Source of the DNA: Pseudomonas sp. GM48
GTDB taxonomy: Bacteria; Pseudomonadota; Gammaproteobacteria; Pseudomonadales; Pseudomonadaceae
Direction of reading: 5' to 3'
NCBI RefSeq assembly: GCF_000282335.1
Contig: NZ_AKJM01000075.1
Span: 43,002 to 107,001, forward strand
Length of the DNA stretch: 64,000 nucleotides
In this document: positions 26,155 through 36,810 of the stretch, piece by piece
How positions within the stretch are numbered: the stretch's first letter is position 1
How the letters are laid out: every line of letters begins with the position of its first letter
Made by a program: the position numbers and the translations under genes
Notes under the pieces: model-generated
What the model was told of the DNA's origin: nothing
What the model saw: only the letters and a program-made list of their open reading frames with translations
Database searches by the model: none

Positions 26155-26304
26155 GATGCGTCACCGCTTGATTGAACCTGCAGTTGTTGACCGGCCGTGA
26201 TCGGGTTGGTTCGCAATGCCAGACCACCGGCCATCTCGCCATCATTGTTCCACCAGGGAACTAGCAAGGCCCATGCCGGAAAATTGTCGGACAAAAAACA
26301 CGTT

Positions 26305-26406
26305 CTGTAGGAGCGAGCTTGCTCGCGATGGTCGTCAACGATAACGCGTAAACCCAGACACCCCACGGTGCCTTTTGGTTTTTCGCGAGCAAGCTCGCTC
26401 CTACAG
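26305..26406. repeat. REP pair, TGTAGGAGCGAGCTTGCTCGCGA variant
   Basis: Same unit as 1881-1982, with the shared inner CGATAACGCGTAAA and similar length, 24 kb away. The conserved loop suggests movement of the whole unit. Confidence 0.87.
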
Positions 26407-26463
26407 GGGGCCGCGTTTTCTGCACGTTTCAGGGCAATAATGGCTGGCGTGCAACCAAAACGG

Positions 26464-27840
<1,377 letters not shown>

Positions 27841-27885
27841 GCTAAAGCCTATACAAGCAATGGAAGAGGAATCGCCGCCATTTTT

Positions 27886-27930
27886 GTAGGACAAGCGCAA
27901 TGTCGGCGATACTGCCCGTCAAGGTCCTAC
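27886..27930. promoter_or_regulatory. Inverted repeat in the sdaA/LysR intergenic region
   Basis: GTAGGAC at 27886-27892 and GTCCTAC at 27924-27930 form exact inverted arms 31 bases apart, midway between the divergent genes. A likely target of the LysR regulator, which usually binds paired sites here. Confidence 0.4.
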
Positions 27931-27975
27931 GTGACCAACGAAAATTCCTAAGACATCCTTTAGCAGGACTAAACG

Positions 27976-28923
27976 ATGAGCCGTCAATTACACGCCCAGA
28001 CATATGTCTGGCTGAACGTGTTTGCCTGTGCCGCGCGGCACCTGTCGTTCACCCGATGCGCCGAAGAACTGCACATCACACCGGGGGCGGTCAGCCAGCA
28101 GATTCGCCAGCTGGAAGAACGCCTGGGTTTTCGCCTGTTTCACCGTCGTGCCCGTGGCGTGGAACTGAGCGCCGAGGGCCAGCGCCTGGCCATTACCGTC
28201 AACGAGGCCTTTGGCAGCATCGACGCGGAATTGCGGCGACTGGACGCGGGCATGATCAGCGGAATTCTGCGGGTGCGCTCGATTCCATCGTTCCTGAGCA
28301 AATGGCTGACGCCGCGCCTGCCGCGTTTGCAGCAGCGTTTTCCGGACATTCAGTTGCGCCTGGTGGCCGAGGACAGCAGCGTGCCGTTGCATGAAGGCGA
28401 CTTCGACCTGGCGATCGACCTGAACGACGGCAGCTATCCGGGCCTGTTATCCACAGCCTTGCTTGATGAACAGATTTTTCCGGTGTGCGCGCCGGGCCTG
28501 TTGCGTGGTCGTCCGCCGCTGCATGGTCCGGCAGACCTGATGCACTTTCCCTTGCTGCACGACATCACCGCCTGGCGCGGCAGCTACGAGTACGCGGAAT
28601 GGGAGTTTTACCTCAATGCCATCGGCTTTGAGGGGGCGGATGTGCGACGCGGGCATACCTTCAATCGTAATCACCTGACCATCGAGGCGGCCATCGCCGG
28701 GATGGGCGTGGCAATTGCCCGACGAACGCTGCTTAACGACGAACTGGAGCGTGGGGCGTTGATCGTGCCTTTTGGCTTGGCGGTGCCTAATCACAAACGC
28801 TACATGTTGCTCTATGCACCGGGTGCGCTGAGCCATCCCGGCGTGCGTGCGGTGCATGACTGGCTGGTGGAAGAGGCGGGAATTTTTCGCAGCTTGCACC
28901 CGTTAGGGGAGCGGCAAATGTGA
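27976..28923 (+). CDS. LysR-family (GcvA-like) regulator
   Basis: A 315-residue LysR protein. Residues 8-68 are the helix-turn-helix (ACAARHLSFTRCAEELHIT, PGAVSQQIRQLEERLG), followed by a periplasmic-binding-protein-like effector domain (ILRVRSIPSFLSKWLTPRLP; IEAAIAGMGVAIARRTLL). By sequence it falls near GcvA/DsdC-type regulators of glycine and serine genes. Divergent placement from the serine deaminase suggests it activates that gene. Confidence 0.85.
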   Translation: MSRQLHAQTYVWLNVFACAARHLSFTRCAEELHITPGAVSQQIRQLEERLGFRLFHRRARGVELSAEGQRLAITVNEAFGSIDAELRRLDAGMISGILRVRSIPSFLSKWLTPRLPRLQQRFPDIQLRLVAEDSSVPLHEGDFDLAIDLNDGSYPGLLSTALLDEQIFPVCAPGLLRGRPPLHGPADLMHFPLLHDITAWRGSYEYAEWEFYLNAIGFEGADVRRGHTFNRNHLTIEAAIAGMGVAIARRTLLNDELERGALIVPFGLAVPNHKRYMLLYAPGALSHPGVRAVHDWLVEEAGIFRSLHPLGERQM

Positions 28924-29137
28924 GCAATTATTACGTAAGAGCAGGGCGACCCAACTCCCGACCTTAACAGCGCTTTTACCGGTTGTCCGGCTTTTTTTGC
29001 GATTGAAAATTTATCTTTTTTAGGGGGTTGAATTGTTCAGCGTACAGACCGATTGTGTAACCAAGAGGTCACGGTGACGACGCCCAAGGGCTTAGCTGAC
29101 CGGCCTCTCGCGAGCTAGCTGAAATAAGGGATGAACT

Positions 29138-29545
29138 ATGCAAATCCAAGTCAATAGCGATAACCATATTCAAGGCAGTAAACGACTGGAGGAGTGGGTA
29201 CGTACGACCATTGAGAGCACGCTCGAACGCTACGAAGAGGACCTGACACGCGTCGAGGTTCACCTGCGGGACGAGAACGGCGACAAGCCGGGTCCCCATG
29301 ACATGCGCTGCCAACTGGAGGCGCGGCCAAAAGGCCATCAACCGGTTTCCGTCACCCATAAAGCCTCCACCATGGAGCAGGCGATCGACGGAGCGGCCAC
29401 CAAACTTGAACATGCGCTGGAGCATATGTTCGGCAAATTACGCGGCAAACGAGCCAATGTGGTGCCCATCGAGAGTGGTGCCCATGCCGACCATCTGCTG
29501 GAAGAAGAGTTTCTGGAGAACGAACAGGCGGCGCTTAACGGCTGA
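29138..29545 (+). CDS. HPF/RaiA-family ribosome-associated protein
   Basis: A 135-residue protein with a 100-residue HPF/RaiA (S30AE) domain: MQIQVNSDNHIQGSKRLEEWV, VEVHLRDENGDKPGPHDMRC (in parts), and AIDGAATKLEHALEHMFGKLRG. The family binds the 30S decoding region and inactivates ribosomes under stress. The tail (about 105-135) is acidic and short, unlike long HPF. Not next to rpoN or lon, so it is an extra paralogue rather than the canonical hpf. Confidence 0.75.
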   Translation: MQIQVNSDNHIQGSKRLEEWVRTTIESTLERYEEDLTRVEVHLRDENGDKPGPHDMRCQLEARPKGHQPVSVTHKASTMEQAIDGAATKLEHALEHMFGKLRGKRANVVPIESGAHADHLLEEEFLENEQAALNG

Positions 29546-29573
29546 CACCTGATTCACTTTTTACCTTCCCATG

Positions 29574-29604
29574 AAAACGGGCCTGCATTGCAGGCCCGTT
29601 TTGT
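29574..29604 (+). terminator. Terminator of the HPF-like gene
   Basis: AAAACGGGCCTGC and GCAGGCCCGTTTT pair around a short ATT centre, followed by GTTTT. Symmetric, so it may work on both strands. Confidence 0.88.
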
Positions 29605-29695
29605 TTTCGCTGGCTTTTGGATTCCGTGGCCATTGGCATGGCTGTGGTGCAACCAATGGGCGTTATAGAGGGCTGCACCCGATCCTTTTGCGTAT

Positions 29696-29714
29696 GAGAA
29701 TATTTATCATTAAT
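29696..29714. promoter_or_regulatory. Fur box before the fecI-like gene
   Basis: GAGAATATTTATCATTAAT matches the GATAATGATAATCATTATC consensus at 13 of 19 positions by my count. It lies 64 bases before the sigma factor start codon, as expected for iron-starvation sigma genes. Confidence 0.65.
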
Positions 29715-29777
29715 ATTGCGACCTTGCCGGCCCCCTGACGCTGTCGTGGCCTCACCGGTTTTCAGGTCGAAACATGA

Positions 29778-30353
29778 ATGATGATCACTCTCCCACCCGA
29801 CCCCCACGATATCGAGCGCGACGAACAACGCTGCGATCGTGCGCATTTTCTCCAGGTCTTTCTTTCCCAGCGCTCGCAAATGGAGGCGTTGGTGAACCGT
29901 CGCGTCGGTTGCCGGGCGACGGCGGCTGACCTGGTACAGGATTTGTTCCTGCGTTTCTGGCGGCGGCCGCTGGTGCAGGTCGAGGAGCTCAGCACTTATC
30001 TGCTGCGCTGCGCCGGCAACATCGCCATCGACCATTTGCGCAGTGAAGGCACGCGAGTCCGGGCCAGTGAAGGCTTGCTGGTCGAACCGCCGGACAGCCA
30101 CGGCAGCGGACCGCAGGCGGCATTGGAGGCGGGCAGCGATTTGCGTCATGTCGAAGCGGCGTTGCGCGCCTTGCCGGAGCGTACACGGCAGATTTTTTTG
30201 CTCAATCGTATTCATGGCCGTAAGTACGCGGAGATCGCCAAGGCTATGGGTTTGTCCCAAAGTGCCGTGGAAAAACATATGATGCGCGCCCTCGAAGCCT
30301 GCAAGGCCAGCCTTCGGGAACCCGAAACGCGTATGCCAGGGAAAGCACCGTGA
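29778..30353 (+). CDS. FecI-type ECF sigma factor
   Basis: A 191-residue extracytoplasmic-function sigma factor. Region 2 is at about 25-95 (TAADLVQDLFLRFWRRP, YLLRCAGNIAIDHLR) and region 4 at about 122-175 (LPERTRQIFLLNRIHGRKYAEIA, GLSQSAVEKHM). It is of the iron-starvation group that directs RNA polymerase to a TonB receptor gene after a signal from the outer membrane. It has a Fur box upstream and overlaps fecR in GTGA, so the two are coupled. The next TonB receptor is probably its target. Confidence 0.9.
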   Translation: MMITLPPDPHDIERDEQRCDRAHFLQVFLSQRSQMEALVNRRVGCRATAADLVQDLFLRFWRRPLVQVEELSTYLLRCAGNIAIDHLRSEGTRVRASEGLLVEPPDSHGSGPQAALEAGSDLRHVEAALRALPERTRQIFLLNRIHGRKYAEIAKAMGLSQSAVEKHMMRALEACKASLREPETRMPGKAP

Positions 30354-31339
30354 ACCACTTTGACCGCGTCATTCCGACGCCCGCGCAGGAGCAGGCCGCG
30401 CTGGCCTGGCTGAGCCTGTTGCATGACCAGCCAAGCAGCGGTGACCAGGCTACGTTCAGCCAATGGTTGCAAGCCGACCCTGCCCATGCCGAGGCGTATG
30501 CCCAGGCGCAAGTGCTGTGGGAGTTGAGCGAAGTGCCGGCGCGCACCCTCGCCCATGAAGACGCTTTTGCCTTGCAGGGGTACCTCAAGGCGATGAATCG
30601 CTCGCGGCGCAACACCGTCGGGCGCTGGTCCGGTGCCTTGGCCATGGCCGCTTGCCTGCTGCTAATGATCAGCTTCGGCACGGGTTGGCAGCCGATGCGC
30701 TGGATCGATGACCTGGGGGCGGATTACGTCTCGGCGCCAGGGGAAATTCGCACGGTGACCCTGGCCGATCAATCGCAAGTCACCCTGGACGCCGACAGTG
30801 CCATCGCGGTGGATTTCAGCCGTGGCGAGCGCCATGTGCAGTTGCGCCGCGGCGCCGGCTTTTTCAGCGTCACCCATACCGGCGAGCCGTTTGTGGTGGA
30901 GGCCGAGAAAGGCCAGACGCGGGTCCTGGGCACGCAATTCGAAGTCCGTTTACAGCCCCATGGCGCGCAGGTCACGGTGTTGTCGGGGCGGGTTGGCGTG
31001 TCGGCGGACAAGAACGCCGAACAGCAAATTCTCACCGCCGGCCAGCAAGTGGCCTACGGCGAAAGTTCGGCGCAAAAGCTCCACTCAGTGGACAGCGAAG
31101 CGCAGTTGGCATGGCGTCAGGGCTGGCTCAATTACTACAAGGCGACGCTGGCCGATGTGGTGCAGGATTTGGGGCGCTATTACCCCGGACGAATCGTGTT
31201 GCTCAACGATGAGCTGGCGACACGGCGGGTCAGTGGCAGCTTCCCGAGCAGGAACCCGCAGGCGGTGTTGAGTTCGTTGCAGGGGGTGATGGGGTTTGAG
31301 CAGCATCAGGTGTTGGGGCATCTGATTATTTTGCGTTGA
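30350..31339 (+). CDS. FecR-type anti-sigma factor
   Basis: A 329-residue membrane regulator. Residues 1-80 are the cytoplasmic DUF4880-like sigma-binding region, one membrane segment lies at about 85-105 (LAMAACLLLMISFGTGW), and the periplasmic part contains the FecR domain (TVTLADQSQVTLDADSAIAV, TRVLGTQFEVR) and a C-terminal STN-like segment that meets the receptor signalling domain. It starts with GTG overlapping the sigma gene stop. Confidence 0.9.
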   Translation: MNHFDRVIPTPAQEQAALAWLSLLHDQPSSGDQATFSQWLQADPAHAEAYAQAQVLWELSEVPARTLAHEDAFALQGYLKAMNRSRRNTVGRWSGALAMAACLLLMISFGTGWQPMRWIDDLGADYVSAPGEIRTVTLADQSQVTLDADSAIAVDFSRGERHVQLRRGAGFFSVTHTGEPFVVEAEKGQTRVLGTQFEVRLQPHGAQVTVLSGRVGVSADKNAEQQILTAGQQVAYGESSAQKLHSVDSEAQLAWRQGWLNYYKATLADVVQDLGRYYPGRIVLLNDELATRRVSGSFPSRNPQAVLSSLQGVMGFEQHQVLGHLIILR

Positions 31340-31351
31340 AGCTGCCGGCCT

Positions 31352-31444
31352 CTTCGCGGGCAAGCCCGCTCCCACAGGTTTTGAGTCGGTCACCAAATTG
31401 GGGGACAACATAGAACCCTGTGGGAGCGGGCTTGCCCGCGAAGG
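31352..31444. repeat. REP pair, outward GGGCAAGCCCGC variant
   Basis: Copies of TGTGGGAGCGGGCTTGCCCGCGAA in the order complement-then-forward, opposite to the pair at 362. It separates fecR from the receptor gene. Confidence 0.86.
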
Positions 31445-31580
31445 GGCCAGTTCAAACACCACATCACCCTGAATAAAAATATTTTCAAATTTTTGCTGAG
31501 GTAAACCCGATTGCCATCCGTGTAGTGACTGAAACTGCGAGTCATTCGCATCCGTTGCGGTTCTACACAGGTCATGAGTC

Positions 31581-34010
31581 ATGAAGTCCAGGGCAAAATC
31601 GGGTTCGGTCAAACAATGGTTGAGTGTGTCTGCGTTGAGCTATTCGGCATTGGCGTTGTTACCGCTGAGCGTGGCGCTGGCCGCTGAAGCCGGCAACAGC
31701 CAGCAACGTGCGCAGTTCAGTTTTTCCCTGGCCGCCAAACCGCTGCCCCAGGCCTTGAGTGATTTCAGCCGGGTGACCGGCATCAGCGTCGTCTACACCG
31801 ATGAAGCGCCATACGGTCTCAATGCGCCGGCAATCAATGGCCAGATGAGCGCCGAACAGGCCTTGCAACGTCTGCTCAGCGGTTCGGGCTTGACGTTCCG
31901 TCGCACTGACGGCCACACCATGGCCCTGGAGCCGAAGCCTACCGAAGGCGCATTGAACCTGGGTGCGACCACCATCACTTCGGTGATGGACGATTCCATG
32001 AGCTACCAGCCGCCACCGATTTCTTCGGTGATGCGCTCCTCGGCGCCGATTCAGGACATCCCGCAGACCATCAACGTGGTCCCGGCCCAAGTCATCCGCG
32101 ACCAGGCTCCGCGCAATCTCGATGACGCCCTGGCGAATGTCAGCGGCATTACTCAGGCCAACACCTTGGGCAGCACTCAGGATTCGGTGATGGTCCGCGG
32201 CTTTGGCGACAACCGTAACGGCTCGATCATGCGTGACGGCATGCCGATCGTGCAGGGTCGTGGTCTCAATGCCAGCGTCGACCGGGTTGAAGTGCTCAAG
32301 GGGCCGGCCTCGTTGCTCTACGGCATTCAGGATCCGGGCGGCGTGGTCAACATGGTCAGCAAGAAGCCCGAGCTTGAGCAGTACAACGCCTTGAACTTGC
32401 GCGGCTCGACCTATGGCGACAGCAAGAATGGCAGCGGCGGCGGTCTCGACAGTACCGGCGCCCTCGGCGATTCCGGGCTGGCCTACCGCATGGTGCTGGA
32501 CTACGAAGACGAAGATTACTGGCGCAATTTTGGCGTGCATCGCGAGAGCCTGGTTGCACCGTCGCTGGCCTGGTACGGCGAAAGCACCAAGCTGCTGTTC
32601 GCCTATGAGCACCGCGAATTTCTCACGCCGTTCGACCGTGGCACGCTGATCGATCCGCGGACCAACCATCCGCTGGACATCTCGCGCAATGAGCGTCTCG
32701 ACGAGCCGTTCAACAACATGGAAGGGCGTTCGGACCTCTATCACTTCGAAGCCGATCACGAACTCAACGACAACTGGAAAGCCCATTTCGGCTACAGCTG
32801 GAACCGTGAAACCTACGACGCCAGCCAGGTGCGCGTGACCGCCATCGACACCCAAAAGGGCACCCTGACCCGCAGCATGGACGGCACCCGGAATGCGATC
32901 AGCACTGATCGTTTCACCACCGCCAGCCTCGAAGGCAACGTGAACGTGCTTGGCATGCAGCACGACCTGCTGTTCGGAATCGACGACGAATACCGCAAGA
33001 TCTTCCGCGAAGACCTGATCCGCCAGAAAAGCCTGACCACGTTCAGTTACGTTAATCCGGTCTATGGTCGGGAAGTGGCGGGCACCACCGTCAGTGCGGC
33101 CGACAGCGCGCAGACCGATGAGCTGCGCAGCGATTCGGTGTTCCTGCAAGACTCCATCCACCTCACCGAGCAGTGGATTCTGGTGGCCGGCGCGCGCTTT
33201 CAGGCGTATGACCAATATGCTGGCAAAGGCGTGCCGTTCCACGCCAACACCGACAGCAACGGGCAGAAATGGGTGCCGCGCGCGGGCCTTGTGTACAAGT
33301 ACACCGATGCCTTGTCGTTCTACGGCAGCTACACCGAGTCGTTCAAACCCAACTCGACCATCGCGCCGCTGAGCGGTAGCAGTACCGTGCTTGACGGTGG
33401 CATCGCGCCGGAAGAAGCCAAGTCCTGGGAGCTGGGTGCCAAGCTGGATCTGCCGGGTCGCGTCACCGGCAACATCGCACTGTTCGACATCAAGAAACGC
33501 AACGTGCTGGTGGCCAACGCCGAAGGCCCGACCACGATTTACAGTGCCGCCGGCGAAGTGCGTTCCCGTGGCCTGGAAGTGGACTTGAGCGGTCAGCTCA
33601 GCGATCGCTGGAGCATGATCGGCAGCTACGCCTACACCGACGCCGAAGTCACCGAGGACCCGGTTTACAAAGGTAATCAACTGCAAAATGTGGCGAAGAA
33701 CAGCGGCTCGTTGTCGGCCGTCTATGACTTCGGCACCGTCATTGGCGGTGATCAGCTGCGGGTCGGCGCCGGGGCGCGCTATGTGGGTGAGCGCGCGGGC
33801 AACGCGGTTAACGATTTCGACCTGCCGGGCTACACCGTGGCCGATGCGTTCGCCACCTACGACACCAAGGTCGAAGGGCAGAGGGTCAAGTTCCAGCTCA
33901 ACGTGAAGAACCTGTTCGACCGCACTTACTACACTTCGGCGGCGAGCCGCTTCTTTGTGTCGATGGGCGATTCGCGGCAGATTTCGCTGTCCAGCACCTT
34001 GGAGTTCTGA
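31581..34010 (+). CDS. TonB-dependent siderophore receptor with signalling domain
   Basis: An 809-residue outer-membrane receptor. A signal peptide (about 1-34) is followed by an STN signalling domain (about 45-115, FSLAAKPLPQALSDFSRVTGISV), a plug (IQDIPQTINVVPAQVIRDQ; VMVRGFGDN; RVEVLKGPASLLYG) and a 22-strand barrel ending in F (SSTLEF). The order sigma, anti-sigma, STN receptor is the classical FecI/FecR/FecA trio; sequence resembles FiuA/FoxA-type ferrichrome or ferrioxamine receptors, but the siderophore is not certain. A REP pair lies between it and fecR, so it has its own promoter, probably sigma-dependent. Confidence 0.9.
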   Translation: MKSRAKSGSVKQWLSVSALSYSALALLPLSVALAAEAGNSQQRAQFSFSLAAKPLPQALSDFSRVTGISVVYTDEAPYGLNAPAINGQMSAEQALQRLLSGSGLTFRRTDGHTMALEPKPTEGALNLGATTITSVMDDSMSYQPPPISSVMRSSAPIQDIPQTINVVPAQVIRDQAPRNLDDALANVSGITQANTLGSTQDSVMVRGFGDNRNGSIMRDGMPIVQGRGLNASVDRVEVLKGPASLLYGIQDPGGVVNMVSKKPELEQYNALNLRGSTYGDSKNGSGGGLDSTGALGDSGLAYRMVLDYEDEDYWRNFGVHRESLVAPSLAWYGESTKLLFAYEHREFLTPFDRGTLIDPRTNHPLDISRNERLDEPFNNMEGRSDLYHFEADHELNDNWKAHFGYSWNRETYDASQVRVTAIDTQKGTLTRSMDGTRNAISTDRFTTASLEGNVNVLGMQHDLLFGIDDEYRKIFREDLIRQKSLTTFSYVNPVYGREVAGTTVSAADSAQTDELRSDSVFLQDSIHLTEQWILVAGARFQAYDQYAGKGVPFHANTDSNGQKWVPRAGLVYKYTDALSFYGSYTESFKPNSTIAPLSGSSTVLDGGIAPEEAKSWELGAKLDLPGRVTGNIALFDIKKRNVLVANAEGPTTIYSAAGEVRSRGLEVDLSGQLSDRWSMIGSYAYTDAEVTEDPVYKGNQLQNVAKNSGSLSAVYDFGTVIGGDQLRVGAGARYVGERAGNAVNDFDLPGYTVADAFATYDTKVEGQRVKFQLNVKNLFDRTYYTSAASRFFVSMGDSRQISLSSTLEF

Positions 34011-34030
34011 CGACAGACCGCGTCATCGTT

Positions 34031-34124
34031 CTTCGCGGGCAAGCCCGCTCCCACAGGGGAAGAGGGTGATTACAAAACAGCTGAGCACCACCAAACCTTG
34101 TGGGAGCGGGCTTGCCCGCGAAGG
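34031..34124. repeat. REP pair after the TonB receptor gene
   Basis: Same orientation and GGGCAAGCCCGC type as the pair before the receptor, so the receptor gene is bracketed by two near-identical units. Confidence 0.86.
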
Positions 34125-34154
34125 CGCTCATACAGGCCACGAAAAAGCTCGGGA

Positions 34155-35030
34155 TTAGCGTAAAAACGCCTGCCGATACTCGCCAGGCGTTCCACCCAGG
34201 GCCTGGCGAAATCGGTTGGTAAAGTGGCTGGCACTGGAAAAGCCGCAAGCCAGTGCAATTTCCCCCAGAGGTTGCGAGGTCGTGCGCAGCAACTCCCGCG
34301 CCCGGTTCAGGCGCCGCGCCAGCACGTATTGGTGGGGCGGCAAGCCGAAGCTTTCGCGGAACATCCGCGCGAAGTGGTATTCCGACAATGCACACAACGC
34401 CGCCAGTTGACCCAGGCTGATGGCGTCGTCCAGATGGCTGTCGATGAACTCCACCAGATGCCGGCGCTGATGTGCGGCCAATCCGCCTTTTAGGCGCAAG
34501 CCCTGACGCACGTTGACCTGGCTGAGCAGGGCATGGCTGAGCAATTCGTGGGCCAGGCTGCTGGTGAGCAGGCGCTCGCCCGGCTCGTCCCAATTCAAAG
34601 TGATCAACTGCCGAAAGCGCAGCGCCTGCTGCGGATCATCGAGAAAGGTCTGCTCGCGCAGCTGCATTTCCCGTGGTTCGCGATCGAGCAGGGTGACGCA
34701 GCCGAGGGCAAATTGTTCGGGGCTGAAATACAGGTGCGCCAGGCGAATGTCGCCGTTGATCACCCAGCCTGACTGGTGATCGGCCGGCAGGACGCAAAGT
34801 TTGTCCGGGCCGCCCTTGTTGCCGGGCCGGTCGCGACGGAAGGTGCCGGTGCCGCCGGCTATGTAACAGGACAACGTGTGGTGGCTGGGCGCTTCGTATT
34901 CCTGGGCATCGTGGTGATTGCTCCACAAGGCAGCAGACAAGCCGTCACCGAGCTCGGCGCTGTGCTCGAGGCGAGCATTCGGCGAACGGTTAAGAGCTTG
35001 AAAGACTTGTAGGGTATCCAGTGCAGCCAT
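34155..35030 (-). CDS. AraC-family regulator
   Basis: A 291-residue regulator. Residues 190-290 are a double helix-turn-helix (ISLGQLAALCALSEYHFARMF, and PLGEIALACGFSSASHFTNRFR with the GTPGEYR end; each quoted by its key part). The N-terminal 170 residues are a cupin-like sensory domain. It is divergent from the EamA exporter, 151 bases away, and may control it. Confidence 0.87.
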   Translation of the reverse strand: MAALDTLQVFQALNRSPNARLEHSAELGDGLSAALWSNHHDAQEYEAPSHHTLSCYIAGGTGTFRRDRPGNKGGPDKLCVLPADHQSGWVINGDIRLAHLYFSPEQFALGCVTLLDREPREMQLREQTFLDDPQQALRFRQLITLNWDEPGERLLTSSLAHELLSHALLSQVNVRQGLRLKGGLAAHQRRHLVEFIDSHLDDAISLGQLAALCALSEYHFARMFRESFGLPPHQYVLARRLNRARELLRTTSQPLGEIALACGFSSASHFTNRFRQALGGTPGEYRQAFLR

Positions 35031-35181
35031 GATCGTTGCTCTCTAACACCTGCATCCAACGCCCTGCATCCTACTCCGTAGACGTGTGCCTGCCAGCCTG
35101 TCGCCAGACAAAAGCGCAAGTTTATGCAAGTGCGCCCAGGCGTTGCGTCGGACACTGGGCACCTATCGAGGAGCCTTAGTC

Positions 35182-36084
35182 ATGAACCTTTCGTTGTACT
35201 TGCTGACCGTGCTGATCTGGGGCACCACCTGGATTGCCTTGAAGTGGCAACTGGGCGTGGTGGCCATTCCCGTGTCGATCGTCTATCGCTTCGGCCTCGC
35301 TGCGCTGGTGCTGTTCGTGATCCTGCTGCTCAGCCGACGCCTGCAAGTGATGAACCGTCGCGGGCACCTGATCTGCCTGGCTCAGGGCTTGTGCCTGTTC
35401 TGCGTCAACTTCATGTGCTTCCTCACGGCGAGCCAGTGGATCCCCAGCGGTCTGGTGGCCGTGGTGTTTTCCACCGCGACCTTGTGGAACGCCCTCAACG
35501 CGCGGGTGTTCTTCGCTCAGAAAATCGCCCGCAATGTGCTGATGGGGGGGGCGCTGGGCCTGCTTGGGCTGGGGCTGCTGTTCTGGCCGGAATTGGCCGG
35601 GCATACCGCCAGCCCGGAAACCTTGCTCGGTCTCGGTCTGGCCCTGTGCGGCACCTTGTGTTTCTCGGCGGGCAACATGCTCTCAAGCCTGCAACAGAAG
35701 GCCGCTCTCAAGCCGCTGACCACCAATGCCTGGGGCATGGCGTACGGTGCAGCGATGCTCTCGGTGTGGTGTCTGGTCAAAGGCATTCCTTTCGAGATGG
35801 AAATGAGCGCGCGTTACATCGGGTCGCTGCTGTACCTGGTGATTCCGGGATCGGTGATCGGTTTCACCGCCTACCTGACCCTGGTCGGACGCATGGGGCC
35901 TGAGCGTGCTGCGTATTGCACGGTGCTATTCCCGGTGGTGGCGCTCAACGTGTCAGCGTTTGCCGAGGGTTATCAATGGACCGTGCCGGCATTGTTGGGG
36001 CTGGTGTTGGTGATGTCGGGGAACGTACTGGTGTTTCGCAAACCAAAAGCACCCCAGGTACTGGGTGGCGGCAAACTGGCCTGA
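35182..36084 (+). CDS. EamA (DMT) family transporter
   Basis: A 300-residue inner-membrane protein with ten predicted hydrophobic segments in two EamA repeats (LTVLIWGTTWIALKW at the N-terminus; LIPGSVIGFTAYLTLVGRMGP-like in the second). The family exports amino acids and other metabolites. The ATG at 35182 follows GAGGAGCC; an earlier in-frame ATG would add a non-membrane extension and is rejected. Confidence 0.86.
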   Translation: MNLSLYLLTVLIWGTTWIALKWQLGVVAIPVSIVYRFGLAALVLFVILLLSRRLQVMNRRGHLICLAQGLCLFCVNFMCFLTASQWIPSGLVAVVFSTATLWNALNARVFFAQKIARNVLMGGALGLLGLGLLFWPELAGHTASPETLLGLGLALCGTLCFSAGNMLSSLQQKAALKPLTTNAWGMAYGAAMLSVWCLVKGIPFEMEMSARYIGSLLYLVIPGSVIGFTAYLTLVGRMGPERAAYCTVLFPVVALNVSAFAEGYQWTVPALLGLVLVMSGNVLVFRKPKAPQVLGGGKLA

Positions 36085-36110
36085 GGTAGTGGCATCGAGC
36101 GTCGAGGGGC

Positions 36111-36620
36111 TCAGCGCTCGATTTTCATCGCGATGAATATTAATAACAAAAAGATGAAATCAACAATCTGCCGGGCCCAGTCCTTGTAGTTCCAGTTTTG
36201 CGATTCATCCATGTTGAACCATTCGACTCCAATCACTTGAAAGCCAACGTAATAGAGGGCGAGGGCGATCAGCAGTCCTATCAGTGCAGGTTTTTTGGCT
36301 TCGTGAAACTCTCCCGGGCCGGTGTTGATGTTTTTATAAAGGTAATAGGTTCCGAGTGCGCAAAATATGGTGTAGACCACCTCAAGTGTAATGATCAGCC
36401 AGTAGATGCGGTGATGCAGCATCGCTGAGGTAATAGCCCTGTAGCTGTATTTCTGGCTATCACTGGTGGTGTCCATGCTCAGGATGTGGGCGAGGTATTC
36501 ATAGTTGGTCGCGTAATCCGTGAAGTTGCTGTAAAGCATCAGCAATCCAAAGAAACTGATAAACAACATCAGTGTGGCTTTGCTGAATCGAATGACTTGA
36601 CTTGTTGTGAGTTGGCTCAA
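36111..36620 (-). CDS. DUF2165 membrane protein
   Basis: A 169-residue protein with four hydrophobic helices (about 12-30, 72-92, 110-128, 148-166) and conserved FFGLLMLYSNFTDY and EWFNMDESQNWN, typical of the DUF2165 small integral membrane family. Function unknown. Codon use is AT-richer than in the neighbours. Convergent with the exporter. Confidence 0.78.
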   Translation of the reverse strand: MSQLTTSQVIRFSKATLMLFISFFGLLMLYSNFTDYATNYEYLAHILSMDTTSDSQKYSYRAITSAMLHHRIYWLIITLEVVYTIFCALGTYYLYKNINTGPGEFHEAKKPALIGLLIALALYYVGFQVIGVEWFNMDESQNWNYKDWARQIVDFIFLLLIFIAMKIER

Positions 36621-36778
36621 GATTGTTAATCTCCATTATTGTTCCCGTTATGCCTGGGTAAGTAAGGAGAGTCTATCGTGTGGTTTTATTGTTTGGTTGT
36701 TGACTGGATTGCAGGGTGTGTATTCAGAATACTTGCTTGATAAGTTGAGATTTATTTGTTTTTTGTTCTTTGAATTAA

Positions 36779-36808
36779 CGGGCAGGCGCTTGTAACGCCT
36801 GCCCGTTT
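36779..36808. terminator. Hairpin terminator after the hydroxyacid dehydrogenase
   Basis: CGGGCAGGCG and CGCCTGCCCG pair over a 7-base loop, with T6 on the plus side. It lies 6 bases beyond the dehydrogenase stop and probably stops both strands. Confidence 0.8.
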
Positions 36809-36810
36809 TT

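Noticed and set aside
31659..33686. 675-codon minus-strand frame across the TonB receptor gene
   Set aside because: Antisense shadow; the receptor in the other strand has signal, STN, plug and barrel features.
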